Positions 18,946 to 27,087 of a DNA stretch of 64,000 nucleotides are shown one piece after another (positions within the stretch are counted from its first letter, which is position 1; the number at the start of each line of letters is the position of its first letter). This DNA is from Haladaptatus salinisoli (GTDB lineage Archaea > Halobacteriota > Halobacteria > Halobacteriales > Haladaptataceae), in contig NZ_CP085327.1 in assembly GCF_020614375.1 (NCBI RefSeq), forward strand, positions 1 through 64,000, in the 5' to 3' direction. Under the pieces are notes generated by a model. The model saw nothing but the letters and a program-made list of their open reading frames with translations, did not search any database and was not told where the DNA came from. The translations under genes and the position numbers were made by a program.

Positions 18946-19398
18946 ATGAACTGCAGAGTTGTCGTGGAAGCCGCGATTCCGGTGTACGACGTACAAACAC
19001 CGGACGAGGCGGTGCGAATCGCCATCTCCAAGACTGGCGAGCTGCTGAACCCGGATCTGAACTACGTCGAGATCAGCATGGGTGAGCGGACGTCTCCGTC
19101 CGGCGAGGAGCTCCCGCCGGCGTTCATCGCCGCCGACGAGGCGCTCGTCGCGCTGGAGCTGGAGATGACGGTGTTCAACGTCGAGCGAGAGGAGCACGCC
19201 TCGCGCATCGCGCGGAAGGAAATCGGCCAACGGCTGGAGAACATTCCCCTCGCCGTCCTCGACGTCGAGGTGTTAGAGGAGGACGAAGACGAGGAGGACG
19301 AAGCCGAGAGCACCTCCGAGAGCGACGACGGCGAGGACACGACCGACGAGGACGAAAACGACGACGTACTACCGGAATTCGAAGACCTCATCGAATGA
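18946..19398 (+). CDS. DUF555/UPF0212 family protein with acidic tail
   Basis: A 150-residue protein. The first ~110 residues match the archaeal DUF555 family (NCRVVVEAAIPVYDVQTPDE, then EMTVFNVEREEHASRIAR). The last ~40 residues are an Asp/Glu/Ser tail, probably a salt adaptation. Function is unknown; the conserved Cys near the start and the wide archaeal distribution suggest a housekeeping role. The ATG at 18946 follows a TATA-like region by about 30 bp, consistent with a very short leader. It diverges from the dipeptidase gene. Confidence 0.88.
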   Translation: MNCRVVVEAAIPVYDVQTPDEAVRIAISKTGELLNPDLNYVEISMGERTSPSGEELPPAFIAADEALVALELEMTVFNVEREEHASRIARKEIGQRLENIPLAVLDVEVLEEDEDEEDEAESTSESDDGEDTTDEDENDDVLPEFEDLIE

Positions 19399-19574
19399 GA
19401 TCGACGGTGCGCAGGTCTCGATTCGGGCCGCTCGGGAGACGATTGTAGGTCGTTTCCTTCGACAACTCTCTTTCCGACGAACCTTCGCCGAGACGCGTCG
19501 CCGGCGTCCCCCCACGCCGCGACGCTCGCGCGAACGACGTAAACGATAACCGGCAGGCCGACCAAACGCCTGCC

Positions 19575-19784
19575 ATGACGGAGTACACGACGGTTTCCAT
19601 TCCGAAAGACCTCGCCGACCGCGTCGAAGAGACCATCGAGGGGACGAGTTTTTCCAGCACGAGCGACCTCGTCCGGTTTCTTCTGCGGAGCATCGTCATC
19701 CAGCACCAGAAGGAGGGTCGGCTGACCGAATCGGAGTTCAGCGAGATAACCGACCAGTTGCGCGAACTGGGGTACTTGGAGTAG
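19575..19784 (+). CDS. Ribbon-helix-helix (CopG-like) DNA-binding protein
   Basis: A 69-residue protein. The beta-ribbon TEYTTVSIPKDLADRVEE followed by two helices (SSTSDLVRFLLRSIV) is the CopG/Arc fold. Such dimers bind operators, often of their own gene. No toxin partner is adjacent: the next gene is on the opposite strand, so it is probably a free-standing regulator rather than an antitoxin. Confidence 0.85.
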   Translation: MTEYTTVSIPKDLADRVEETIEGTSFSSTSDLVRFLLRSIVIQHQKEGRLTESEFSEITDQLRELGYLE

Positions 19785-19820
19785 CGGCGATTTCTCGCCG
19801 TCGAGGTGCGCGATCGCCGC

Positions 19821-20234
19821 TCAGAGCAGTTCCGCAGGAGGCTCGGCGTCGAGGACGACCAACCGTTGTTTTCGCCCGGCCCTGTCGAACGCGGCGATGG
19901 AGTCGGAGCGCCACGGCGGAACTGCGACCAGCATCGCTTCGTGCAAGTCGTCCGTCCGAGCGACTTCGAGGTCGCCCTGCGGATGTGAAACGAACCGACC
20001 CTGCGACTGCCCGGCGGGGATGGAGAGGTCCATGCCGAACACGGCGGTTACCGACCCGCCCGTGTCCGGCGGGTAGAAGTGCGTGAAGACGGGCGTCTCC
20101 GGGGGTGGTAAGTCGTCGCCCCCGCGCAGGTCGCCCGCAGGGGTGACCGCGAGCGATACCGTCACCCGCTCGGGTTCGGCGTTCGCGGCCAGTTCCAGAA
20201 GTGCGTCCCTCAGTCCGCGTGTTACGAAGACCAC
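19821..20234 (-). CDS. Conserved haloarchaeal hypothetical protein
   Basis: A 137-residue protein of unknown function. Visible features are PVFTHFYPPDTGGSV, FGMDLSIPAGQSQGRF and VSHPQGDLEVARTDDLHE, ending in a beta-rich segment VLVAVPPW. The conserved His/Asp residues hint at a JAB/MPN-like fold, but the full metal motif is not seen, so I leave it unassigned. The first codon may lie slightly downstream. It converges on the RHH gene. Confidence 0.7.
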   Translation of the reverse strand: MVFVTRGLRDALLELAANAEPERVTVSLAVTPAGDLRGGDDLPPPETPVFTHFYPPDTGGSVTAVFGMDLSIPAGQSQGRFVSHPQGDLEVARTDDLHEAMLVAVPPWRSDSIAAFDRAGRKQRLVVLDAEPPAELL

Positions 20235-20370
20235 GTCCGCCTTTCGTGTCGCCTGATGATAACGTCGTCGCCCGGCGTCGCCTCACTTTGTTGCCTCTAC
20301 GTATTTTTTAGAATACATATTTACAAATAATGTAGGCGGTTCTCGGAATATATTTCGAAATATAATATAG

Positions 20371-20406
20371 AAAAATTAATATAAGTGGTGTGGGTATGTG
20401 TGGGTG
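20371..20406 (+). promoter_or_regulatory. AT-rich promoter of the 44-residue peptide gene
   Basis: A strongly AT-rich block (20300-20385) ends in a TATA-like box TTAATATAAG centred near 20380. It is 27 bp before the ATG at 20407, so the transcript is predicted to be leaderless. Confidence 0.55.
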
Positions 20407-20541
20407 ATGGCAGAAAACGACCTCACCTCGTACCTCGCGGAGAACCCCCGAATGATCGGCGTGCTGTTCACCATCGTGTTGCTACTCTCGCAGGCAGGAA
20501 GCGTTGCGGGCGTGGCTATGACGGGTAGCCTCGGAACGTAA
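20407..20541 (+). CDS. Tiny membrane peptide next to CHAT gene (DUF7503-like)
   Basis: A 44-residue open frame (MAENDLTSYLAENPRMIGVL onward). A short polar N-terminus is followed by one hydrophobic segment (MIGVLFTIVLLLSQ, then GSVAGVAMTGS), probably membrane-inserted. Its stop is 3 bp from the stop of the convergent CHAT protein gene. I recall this tiny family as a frequent neighbour of haloarchaeal CHAT proteins (DUF7503, from memory). It may be the substrate, partner or effector of the CHAT protease; this is inference. Confidence 0.75.
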   Translation: MAENDLTSYLAENPRMIGVLFTIVLLLSQAGSVAGVAMTGSLGT

Positions 20542-20544
20542 AAA

Positions 20545-22611
20545 TCAGCGTTCGTCGGTGTCGATTTCGTAGCTCCACGTAAACCGCCCGTCGAAGTGTA
20601 CGGGAACGTTCTCCAAGAGAAGATACTCTTCGAGTTCACCGTCGGTGAGCGTAACGGTCGGAAGTGATCCTGACGCGAGATACGACGTGCTCTGGCCGGA
20701 GAACTGTGGCGTGACGAATCCACCGATTCCTCCATCGTTGGAATGATACGTGATCGGCGTTAGTTCGAACACGTCCTCTTTCGTTTCGATATCGTAGAGC
20801 AGTGCGACGATACTCTCCGTCTGAACGATATTGACGCACCCATCACCAACGACGATGTACTGCCCGCCGATGATGCTCCGGTCCCGGGCGATGTCCAGCG
20901 CCGCCCAGAGCGGGAAACCGCGATTCAGGAGGCGAATCATCGTCCGTCCGACGCGAACCGCGCCGCTGTTTATCACGTCGTTCAGCGTGACGACCCCGCC
21001 GACGGCCCCCGCCTCGATGAGCGCCATCCCCTGCTCGTAGGACTGACACGCGTTGAGGAAGAACGCCTCGATACCGACCGAGTCGAGTTCCCTCGCGTCG
21101 AGCATCCCGTCGACGCACTCGAATCCCCCCTCGTCGATGTGGCCGATGTAGTGGAGGAACTGCGTCTCCGATTCGAGGACGGCGCGCAGTTCCGCCGTCG
21201 AGAGATCGTTCCGAACCGTCACGTCGAAGGGGAGCTCCTCGCGCGAGCCGTAGACCTCGTCCGCGAGGGTTCGCTCTTCGTCCATCTGTCGGTCGTTACA
21301 GACGACGGTGATGTCGATATCGCCGGACGTGGCCGTCCGTTCGAGACGGTTGCGAAACGCCGCCGCCGTCGCCTTGCTCGCGCCGACCGGCGCGTCTTCG
21401 CCGACCCACATCTGCTCCAGCGAGTCCGTCGCCTCGGGTTCGACGAGCGAGTTCACGCTCGCGGGTGCCTCGACGGCGCTTCGCGTCGAGTCGCCACCCC
21501 TGACGAACTCGTCGACCGCCGGAGTCTGTAGCACGGACGAGGACACTTCCGTCGCTCGCGGCGTCCGAACGACCGCGAGGTCGTCCACGAGGAACGGAAG
21601 CATCTCGACGCTCTCGGACGTCGGTTCGACGTGCGTCGTCAGTTGCCAGTCCGGTACGAACTCCTCGACGACCGCGTACGGAACCGAGAGATACGCTTCG
21701 AGTCGCTCGGCCACCGGCGCGTCGTAGAGCGCCGCGAAGTCGAGGTCGGCCAGCGGTTCGACCCGTTGGCGCTCGTGGAGGTCGATTCTGTAGAAGCCCT
21801 CCGTGCGGGTCACGCAGTCGAGGAGGAACGTCTGTTTCAGCACGCGCTCGACCTCGTTCTCGAAGCCGCGTGCGGTACGTAACGGATGCTCGAAGTCGTC
21901 CGTCACGATTCGCGGGTTCCGCCCCGGCGCCAGTTCCGCGCCGAGGTAGTACGCCAGCGGCGCGACGGGGAATATCGACTCGTACCTCGGAGGTATCTCG
22001 ATTCGGATGCCGGCGTCGGGGGGCGAGAGTTCGTCGGGGATTTCGAGGCGGTCGCCGAGTTCGATCGTCGGCGGGTGGCCGCGCAGCGTTGGAAACGACC
22101 GCTCGGGGCTGGTGGTCTTGAGCGCCGACCCGAACGTCGAAATCGCCGCCATCACGTCGACCGGATCGGCCGTCGTCGTCACCGTCTCCGCCGGGCGGCG
22201 GTGGGAGGATCGCGCGCCGACTCGCACGGTCGTCTCGCCGTCGAAATCGAACGCGACGCTGTCGAACGCACCCGAGACGCGGAGCGACCCCTCGACCCGG
22301 ACGTAGAGTTTGATCGGCGTACAGAGTTCGAGATTGTACGTTCCCTCCGAGAGTTCCTCGTATCCGATACCCTCGACGCTCGCCAACATCTCGCCGCATT
22401 CGTCCCTGACGTACACCGCGGCGGGTGTCGGAAGCCGGAGCCCGTCGGTCGAGATGGTTACCGCATCGTCGACCGGAAAGTGAAACAGCTCGGTGTCGGC
22501 CGAGGTCGGGTGGACCGCGTCGGACGTGTGGAGCGTGCACGTCCGTCGCTCTACCGAATCCCGTATCTCTATTCCCGGTTCGTTCCCGCGGGAGACGAAC
22601 GAGATAGTCAC
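20545..22611 (-). CDS. CHAT-domain (caspase-like) cysteine protease-like protein
   Basis: A 688-residue protein. The C-terminal ~250 residues form a CHAT domain, a caspase-HetF-type cysteine peptidase fold. The catalytic His is in FLHYIGHIDEGG (about residue 485) and the catalytic Cys in FFLNACQSYEQG (about residue 520). A conserved GGVVTLNDVINSG and GGQYIVVGDG follow. The N-terminal ~400 residues have no recognised domain and may be a sensing region. The start is GTG at 22611. It is convergent with the 44-residue peptide gene. Bacterial CHAT proteases act in gasdermin cleavage and CRISPR type III-E, so a regulated protease role is plausible here. Confidence 0.85.
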   Translation of the reverse strand: MTISFVSRGNEPGIEIRDSVERRTCTLHTSDAVHPTSADTELFHFPVDDAVTISTDGLRLPTPAAVYVRDECGEMLASVEGIGYEELSEGTYNLELCTPIKLYVRVEGSLRVSGAFDSVAFDFDGETTVRVGARSSHRRPAETVTTTADPVDVMAAISTFGSALKTTSPERSFPTLRGHPPTIELGDRLEIPDELSPPDAGIRIEIPPRYESIFPVAPLAYYLGAELAPGRNPRIVTDDFEHPLRTARGFENEVERVLKQTFLLDCVTRTEGFYRIDLHERQRVEPLADLDFAALYDAPVAERLEAYLSVPYAVVEEFVPDWQLTTHVEPTSESVEMLPFLVDDLAVVRTPRATEVSSSVLQTPAVDEFVRGGDSTRSAVEAPASVNSLVEPEATDSLEQMWVGEDAPVGASKATAAAFRNRLERTATSGDIDITVVCNDRQMDEERTLADEVYGSREELPFDVTVRNDLSTAELRAVLESETQFLHYIGHIDEGGFECVDGMLDARELDSVGIEAFFLNACQSYEQGMALIEAGAVGGVVTLNDVINSGAVRVGRTMIRLLNRGFPLWAALDIARDRSIIGGQYIVVGDGCVNIVQTESIVALLYDIETKEDVFELTPITYHSNDGGIGGFVTPQFSGQSTSYLASGSLPTVTLTDGELEEYLLLENVPVHFDGRFTWSYEIDTDER

Positions 22612-22719
22612 CGGAACACCCCACGAAACAGAGGGTTACGAATCCGGCGTACAGGGTACATGTGTGCCATGTACCGACCGAACGCCAAAAACCTATCGGA
22701 TGGTAAATATAGCGTCGCG

Positions 22720-23421
22720 TCAGATCGGCGCGAACCGACGCACGGTCGCCGCCAGCAGCGCGGGGTACCGCCGGCGGGAACCGTCGAGCGCGTCGGCGAG
22801 TGCGGCAGGCGCGTCGTCGAACACGCCCGCGCCGTGGCTGACGAGGATACGACGGGGGGTCAGTCCGCGGAGCTCGTCCGGCGGTAGCAGTCGAATCGCG
22901 GGATGGACGCCCAGTCGTTCGCGGGCGGTTCGATAGTAGTCGGCGGTCCCGACCGATTCCGGAACGACGAGCGTTCCGCTCGCCTCGTCGTACAGCGCGG
23001 CCTCCTGCCACGCGGGGTTGTCGAACAGTCGCAGCGCCCGAAAACCGGTATCCGCGAGCGAGGTCTCGAACCTCCGGACCGCGACTTCGCTCGGGCTTCG
23101 TCGGAGCCACGTCGGGAGGTACAGCGGAACGTCGTATCGTCGGGCGAACGCCTCCGCGTCGCGCACGTGGCGGTCGAGGAGAACGACGACGCCTTCCACG
23201 TCGCCGAGTTCGGCGAGCAAGTCGTCGATTCCGGGGGCGTCCAGCGGGTCGACGAGCCACACGCCGTCGTCCACCGCGAGCGCGTGGCTGGCCCGCTGCA
23301 TGCTTTCGTCCGGATGTGCGACCCACCCGACGCCGCCGTCCCATCGGTCTATCTCTCGATACTCGGTCGGCGGGGATGTCTCTTTCACCGGCACGGTTGC
23401 ACTAGCGTCCCGTGAGGCCAT
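22720..23421 (-). CDS. Degenerate metallo-beta-lactamase-fold-like protein
   Basis: A 233-residue protein whose layout resembles the MBL fold (SHALAVDDGVWLVDPLDAPG, then VVVLLDRHVRDAEAFARRY, later TLVVPESVGTADYY and RILVSHGAGV). The expected HxHxDH zinc motif is replaced by DRHVRDA, so zinc hydrolase activity is doubtful. The family is common in haloarchaea and uncharacterised. It is divergent from the VOC gene with a short intergenic region. Confidence 0.65.
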   Translation of the reverse strand: MASRDASATVPVKETSPPTEYREIDRWDGGVGWVAHPDESMQRASHALAVDDGVWLVDPLDAPGIDDLLAELGDVEGVVVLLDRHVRDAEAFARRYDVPLYLPTWLRRSPSEVAVRRFETSLADTGFRALRLFDNPAWQEAALYDEASGTLVVPESVGTADYYRTARERLGVHPAIRLLPPDELRGLTPRRILVSHGAGVFDDAPAALADALDGSRRRYPALLAATVRRFAPI

Positions 23422-23468
23422 AAATCGACGGGCGACGTTTTAAGCGCGGTCGCCGTGTACGACGGATT

Positions 23469-24149
23469 ATGCTCTCGGGGCTTCGTTGGTTAGCGCTGGA
23501 AGTGAAGTATCTCGATCGCGGGCGAGAGTTCTACGAAACGGTCCTCGATCTGCCGGTTCGGGAGGCGAACGACGAGGAGGTCGTCTTCGAAGCCGGCGAC
23601 CACGCGCTCGTTCTCCGGCGGCCCCACGGCGTACCTCGCGGCGGGGTTCACACTCACTACGCCCTCTCCACGCCGAGGGCGCGATACGACGACTGGTACG
23701 ACCGCCTCTCGGCCGACTTCGACCTCGTGGAACACGACTTCGGGGCGTCTCGCTCGCTGTACTTCTACGACCCGGACGGTAACTGCGTCGAAATCGGCGG
23801 CACCGACGCGGACGGGGGCGCTATCGCGGGCATCTTCGAAATCGTGCTCGAAGTCGAAGACGTCGGACGGGCCGAGCGCTTCTACGCCGACCTCGGGTTC
23901 GAGACGCGCGACCGGGGAACGAATCGACCGCGGATTCGGATGAGCGGTCCGTTCGATCTCGAACTCTGGGAACCGCACCTCGGTATCGCGGACGCCCGTG
24001 GCGGCGTCCACGTCGATATCGGCCTCCGCGCCGACGACCCGACGGCGGTTCGGAGAACGGTCGGTGAACACCGCGTCGAGGCGGTCGAGTCGGGCGTTCG
24101 AATCCGCGACCCGGACGGCCACCATCTGACCGTCGTGGCCGACGGTTAA
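23469..24149 (+). CDS. VOC (glyoxalase/dioxygenase superfamily) protein, two modules
   Basis: A 226-residue protein with two vicinal-oxygen-chelate modules. Module 1 (LALEVKYLDRGREFYETVL ... YFYDPDGNCVEIGG) and module 2 (IVLEVEDVGRAERFYADLGF ... GVRIRDPDGHHLTVV) each keep the typical beta-alpha-beta and terminal Glu/His ligand regions. It could be a ring-cleaving dioxygenase, glyoxalase or resistance protein; the substrate cannot be told. Its 3' end overlaps the convergent regulator gene by 4 bp. Confidence 0.88.
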   Translation: MLSGLRWLALEVKYLDRGREFYETVLDLPVREANDEEVVFEAGDHALVLRRPHGVPRGGVHTHYALSTPRARYDDWYDRLSADFDLVEHDFGASRSLYFYDPDGNCVEIGGTDADGGAIAGIFEIVLEVEDVGRAERFYADLGFETRDRGTNRPRIRMSGPFDLELWEPHLGIADARGGVHVDIGLRADDPTAVRRTVGEHRVEAVESGVRIRDPDGHHLTVVADG

Positions 24150-24925
24150 ACGTGCTCGTCGATGGGCGTCCCGTCCGCCCAGACTTGTTCGAACAGCCTC
24201 TCCCCCCAGTAGCACGCGCGCTCCGACTCCGCGACGAACTCGGTTCGACTGTCGTAGGACCCGTCGAGCGTCGGCAGCGAGAGCAACAGACAGCCGTCCA
24301 ATACCCCGAGCGCGAACGACACGTCCGCCACGCGGATGTCGAGGCCATCGTTCTCGTTCCGTTCCACCTCGAATCCGTCGTCGTCGAGCAGGTCAGCGAG
24401 CACGGTCGCATCGAGGACGAGCCGCGAGTCATTGCAACCGTCGTAAAAGGCCTCCGAGTAGCGCTCGTTGTATATCGGCGCGACGACCGCCGCCGAGTCC
24501 GACGCGGCGAGTCGTCGCTCCACCTCGCGCTCGGCCTGCGTCGGTTGCGTGTCGGTCGCACGGATGACCGTTCCGTCGGAGAGGTCGGCGAGATAGTACC
24601 GAAACGGAACGGGAAGTGCGGTTACGTCGTGTCGTTTCCAGTACTCCGTGTCTATCCGGAGGACGTTCTCCGTTTCCCGTTGCCGCCGGATGAGGGTGGC
24701 GACGACCGAACCCATTCCCGTCGGTGCCCAGCGTTTCGTTCGCGGCACGTATATCAGCCCGCATTCGCTGAGTTCGGTCAGGGCGTTGTACACTGCGGAT
24801 TCGCTCGCGAGGTCGAGGTCAAGCAACTCCTGCGTCGAGTTATAGTCGTCGGTGATAGATAGCAGCACGTCCGTGCGCGCCCCTGACCGAAGTACGTACT
24901 CGACGAACGACCGTTGGTTATCCAT
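24146..24925 (-). CDS. HTH transcriptional regulator with FilR1-like sensor domain
   Basis: A 259-residue protein. An N-terminal winged helix-turn-helix (VLLSITDDYNSTQELLDLDL, then AVYNALTELSECGLIYV) is followed by a ~150-residue sensor domain like the FilR1 middle domain of archaeal regulators (GCNDSRLVLDATVLADLLD, then GLDIRVADVSFALGVLDG). Haloarchaea carry many such repressors/activators with unknown ligands. It converges on the VOC gene with a 4-bp overlap. The ATG at 24925 has an AT-rich promoter region upstream. Confidence 0.85.
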   Translation of the reverse strand: MDNQRSFVEYVLRSGARTDVLLSITDDYNSTQELLDLDLASESAVYNALTELSECGLIYVPRTKRWAPTGMGSVVATLIRRQRETENVLRIDTEYWKRHDVTALPVPFRYYLADLSDGTVIRATDTQPTQAEREVERRLAASDSAAVVAPIYNERYSEAFYDGCNDSRLVLDATVLADLLDDDGFEVERNENDGLDIRVADVSFALGVLDGCLLLSLPTLDGSYDSRTEFVAESERACYWGERLFEQVWADGTPIDEHV

Positions 24926-25044
24926 GGCGGTACCGTACCATTCAACCGTCCGGCTCTTTTTCCTATCGTTTTCTGGCTGAATCTATCAAATTCCAATTAC
25001 GACGGAATATTCTACCAACGATAAAGGTTTATGCGTATAAAAAT

Positions 25045-25165
25045 GGAATTTTTATATGGGGTCGAATCGTTATTAACGCTTGGGCCACCCGGTGGTCCCG
25101 CTGACGTACAGCGGTACAGTGCTCGCGCCCTGACACTGTGCCCTCCTCCATCAAGCGCAGGCGTT
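25045..25165 (+). ncRNA. Candidate structured non-coding RNA
   Basis: A 240-bp gap between two minus-strand genes contains a TATA-like run (TTTTTATATGG near 25050) on the plus strand. About 30 bp later come three successive hairpins: GGG/CCC with CCA/TGG around loop CCCGG (25082-25099), CCGCTG-ACGTA-CAGCGG (25098-25114) and ACAGTG/CACTGT (25116-25139). The first two share two bases, so they may alternate. No open frame fits. It matches no family known to me; the minus strand is also possible. Confidence 0.35.
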
Positions 25166-25167
25166 TC

Positions 25168-25458
25168 TCAGAGTTCGCTCGTATCGATTTCGAAATCGGG
25201 CGGTGAGACGATGAGAAACTTCCTGAAATGCACTAGATTACCCCCTCGTTTTTTGATGGCCGGTGCGAGATCGGACGCGAGTTCGTTCAGGTCTCCTTCG
25301 ACGGCGAGGACGAGCACGTTCCCGCGGTCGACGGCCTCGACCCGTTCTTCTATCGGCGTCGTCCCGTCGAGTACTCCTAACACGATACGCTCGCCGTCGG
25401 AGAAATCCATCTCCTTCTCGGCCGACTGCAGGTCGAGGTCGAAGTCCGGGTTGCTCAT
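25168..25458 (-). CDS. DUF5779-like conserved haloarchaeal protein
   Basis: A 96-residue protein. SDGERIVLGVLDGTTPIEER, then NVLVLAVEGDLNELASDLAP and LVHFRKFLIVSPPDFEIDTS fit a small alpha/beta fold that I associate with DUF5779. Function is unknown; it is probably cytoplasmic. It lies about 40 bp downstream of the ferritin-like gene on the same strand and could be co-transcribed. The family number is from memory. Confidence 0.8.
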   Translation of the reverse strand: MSNPDFDLDLQSAEKEMDFSDGERIVLGVLDGTTPIEERVEAVDRGNVLVLAVEGDLNELASDLAPAIKKRGGNLVHFRKFLIVSPPDFEIDTSEL

Positions 25459-25499
25459 GGACGGGTCCTCTCACCCCCCCGAGAAAAACCCTTGCCTTA

Positions 25500-25949
25500 C
25501 TACTCGTACTCGCGCTTGAACCCGCGGAACTCGGTTCGGTGAGCCTCTTCGTCGGCCAGAATCGTCACGCCCAGGTCCTCGGTGACCGGGTCGTCCGTGT
25601 CCCGCGCCGCCGAGATGAGGGAGCGGTACGTTTCGATGGCGTCCTCTTCGGCTTCGAGCACGCCCTCGATGACCGACAGCACGTCCGTGCTGTTCTCCGG
25701 CGGTTGGAGACTCTCCTGGCGCGCCTCAAAGTCGTACGAGGCCGGCGGGCGCTCGTCCAGCTGTTTGAGACGGTGGCCGATCATCTCCGCGTGGCCGAGC
25801 TCCTCCTGGATGTCCGATTCGAGGCTTTCTCTAACCTCTTCTGCGCTGACACCTTCGAGGACGATGGAGTTCGTGAGATAGTTCATCACGGTCTCGATTT
25901 CGTCGCCGTAGGCTTTCTTGAGGAGTTGAGTGACTTCTTGGTTCGTCAT
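25500..25949 (-). CDS. Ferritin-like di-iron four-helix-bundle protein
   Basis: A 149-residue ferritin-like/rubrerythrin-type protein. Ligand motifs are DEIETVMNYL (helix 1), EELGHAEMIGH (helix 2), EAEEDAIETYR (helix 3) and DEEAHRTEF (helix 4), giving the ExxH pairs for a di-iron site. Such proteins store iron or detoxify peroxide. The ATG at 25949 is preceded by a strong Shine-Dalgarno AGGAGGTG one base upstream, uncommon in this mostly leaderless proteome. It diverges from the small leader-like gene at 26070. Confidence 0.88.
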   Translation of the reverse strand: MTNQEVTQLLKKAYGDEIETVMNYLTNSIVLEGVSAEEVRESLESDIQEELGHAEMIGHRLKQLDERPPASYDFEARQESLQPPENSTDVLSVIEGVLEAEEDAIETYRSLISAARDTDDPVTEDLGVTILADEEAHRTEFRGFKREYE

Positions 25950-26030
25950 GCACCTCCTAATTCGTCGTGAATCCCCCTTATCCTTGTGGCAAACATCTAT
26001 ATCGCCCCGACCGCGACCCGTCCGCTGCGC

Positions 26031-26066
26031 AAAACTTATATCTTACTACCATCTGAGTAACACAGT
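26031..26066 (+). promoter_or_regulatory. Promoter of the 26-residue open frame
   Basis: The TATA-like box ACTTATATCTT is centred near 26040. A start point about 27 bp downstream would fall just before the ATG at 26070, so the peptide would be translated from a near-leaderless mRNA. Confidence 0.5.
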
Positions 26067-26069
26067 ACG

Positions 26070-26150
26070 ATGAGACAGCTAGACACTCGCTCGCACACCC
26101 GTGCCGCGAGCGGCGTCGCTGTCGGTTCGATTCGCATCGTAGGGGTGTAA
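26070..26150 (+). CDS. 26-residue peptide, possible leader ORF with terminal hairpin
   Basis: An open frame of 26 residues, basic and Ser/Val-rich (MRQLDTRSHTRAASGVAV, ending RIVGV). It follows a TATA box by a leaderless distance. Its stop codon TAA forms the loop of a hairpin (26141-26157: AGGGGTG/CGCCCCT with one G-T pair). The next gene is 79 bp further on. This could be a regulatory leader peptide with an attenuator-type hairpin or a tiny functional peptide; both are inference. Confidence 0.4.
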   Translation: MRQLDTRSHTRAASGVAVGSIRIVGV

Positions 26151-26228
26151 CGCCCCTACTCACTCCACTTCCGACCCGACGAATCGACATCCTACGAGAG
26201 GCGAACGAGCGTCCCGAAAAGACACACG

Positions 26229-26414
26229 ATGACGAACGACCGACAGACGACGCAGGACACGAACCACTCACCCCCGCACGACGACCGCCGACCGCGACCG
26301 GCGGCCGACGAGGGGCGAATCAACGAGACGATGGCGGACGTCGCCCACACGCCGCCGCACGAAGCGCTCGGAGCGAACCGAGCGTTCGAACGCGGAAACG
26401 AAGGCCGACGCTAA
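26229..26414 (+). CDS. Small hydrophilic hypothetical protein
   Basis: A 61-residue highly polar protein without Cys or hydrophobic stretches, rich in Asp, Arg, Thr and His (TTQDTNHSPPHDDRRPRP then RINETMADVAHTPPHEALG). It is probably intrinsically disordered. I recognise no family. It lies downstream of the 26-residue peptide on the same strand and may share its transcript. Confidence 0.5.
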   Translation: MTNDRQTTQDTNHSPPHDDRRPRPAADEGRINETMADVAHTPPHEALGANRAFERGNEGRR

Positions 26415-26471
26415 GGGCGTCGAATTAGAAAAAGATCGGTGTCACTTATTTCTCGTCCCCCACCTCCGTTC

Positions 26472-26705
26472 TCAGCGAAGCGGCTCTCGGCCGCCGATGA
26501 GTTTCGACGTGTCCACGTGCTCCGCCCGCGCACCGCCCTTTTTCACTTCCGTGGCAGTCATACATTCGAGGCAGCCGAAGACTTCGTTCTCGTTGTTCCC
26601 GAACACGCGCGCGAAATCGCGGGTCACGAACGAGCCACAGCTTCGGCATCGGTTTTCAGAGACGGTGTCGTTTCGACTGGTGATCCTGCTGTCTGTCGTT
26701 GTCAT
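26472..26705 (-). CDS. Small zinc-finger protein (DUF7563-like)
   Basis: A 77-residue protein with two CxxC knuckles (NRCRSCGSFVTRDFARVFG, then EVFGCLECMTATEVKKGGA), typical of haloarchaeal treble-clef-like zinc proteins. The role is unknown; DNA or protein binding is plausible. The ATG at 26705 starts MTTTDSRI. The family number is from memory. Confidence 0.78.
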   Translation of the reverse strand: MTTTDSRITSRNDTVSENRCRSCGSFVTRDFARVFGNNENEVFGCLECMTATEVKKGGARAEHVDTSKLIGGREPLR

Positions 26706-26931
26706 AGTGAGCCTCGGCGATACTGTAACAAGAGCGCGGGTACTTTGTTATCCGGTCACTTCACGCGAGAAAGCAACCCCTGTCTTCTCGCAAGACGGGT
26801 CTACGAGGTCAGTAACGGGCGCTTACTCGGTCGGGGTATCGAAAACGCCGACTCCGTCGTTTACCGGGTCCGACGCGAAAACCGACCGCTGGCCTATGCT
26901 TTAAAGACCTTCGCGGCCATCGATTAATGTG

Positions 26932-27087
26932 ATGCCCAAGATAACGCTCGACGAGGAGACCGTATCGCGCCTCGACAACCTCCGGGTCGAAGACGAGTCC
27001 TACGACGAGATAATCACCGAACTCATCAACATCTACGAGGCGGAAGAGCTGACCCTGTTCCACGGCGGGGACTACTCGAGCGACTGA
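26932..27087 (+). CDS. Small antitoxin-like protein (DUF7557-like)
   Basis: A 51-residue acidic protein (MPKITLDEETVSRLDNLRVE, then YDEIITELINIYEAEELTLF) that resembles the N-terminal part of VapB/RHH-type antitoxins, with a ribbon and two helices. A TATA-like TTTAAAG near 26903 lies 27 bp before the ATG, predicting a leaderless mRNA. No toxin gene is adjacent. The stop overlaps the convergent decarboxylase end by 16 bp. Confidence 0.7.
   Translation: MPKITLDEETVSRLDNLRVEDESYDEIITELINIYEAEELTLFHGGDYSSD

Noticed and set aside
19575-20234. Toxin-antitoxin pair formed by the RHH protein and the next gene
   Set aside because: The genes are convergent and the 137-residue protein does not look like a toxin.
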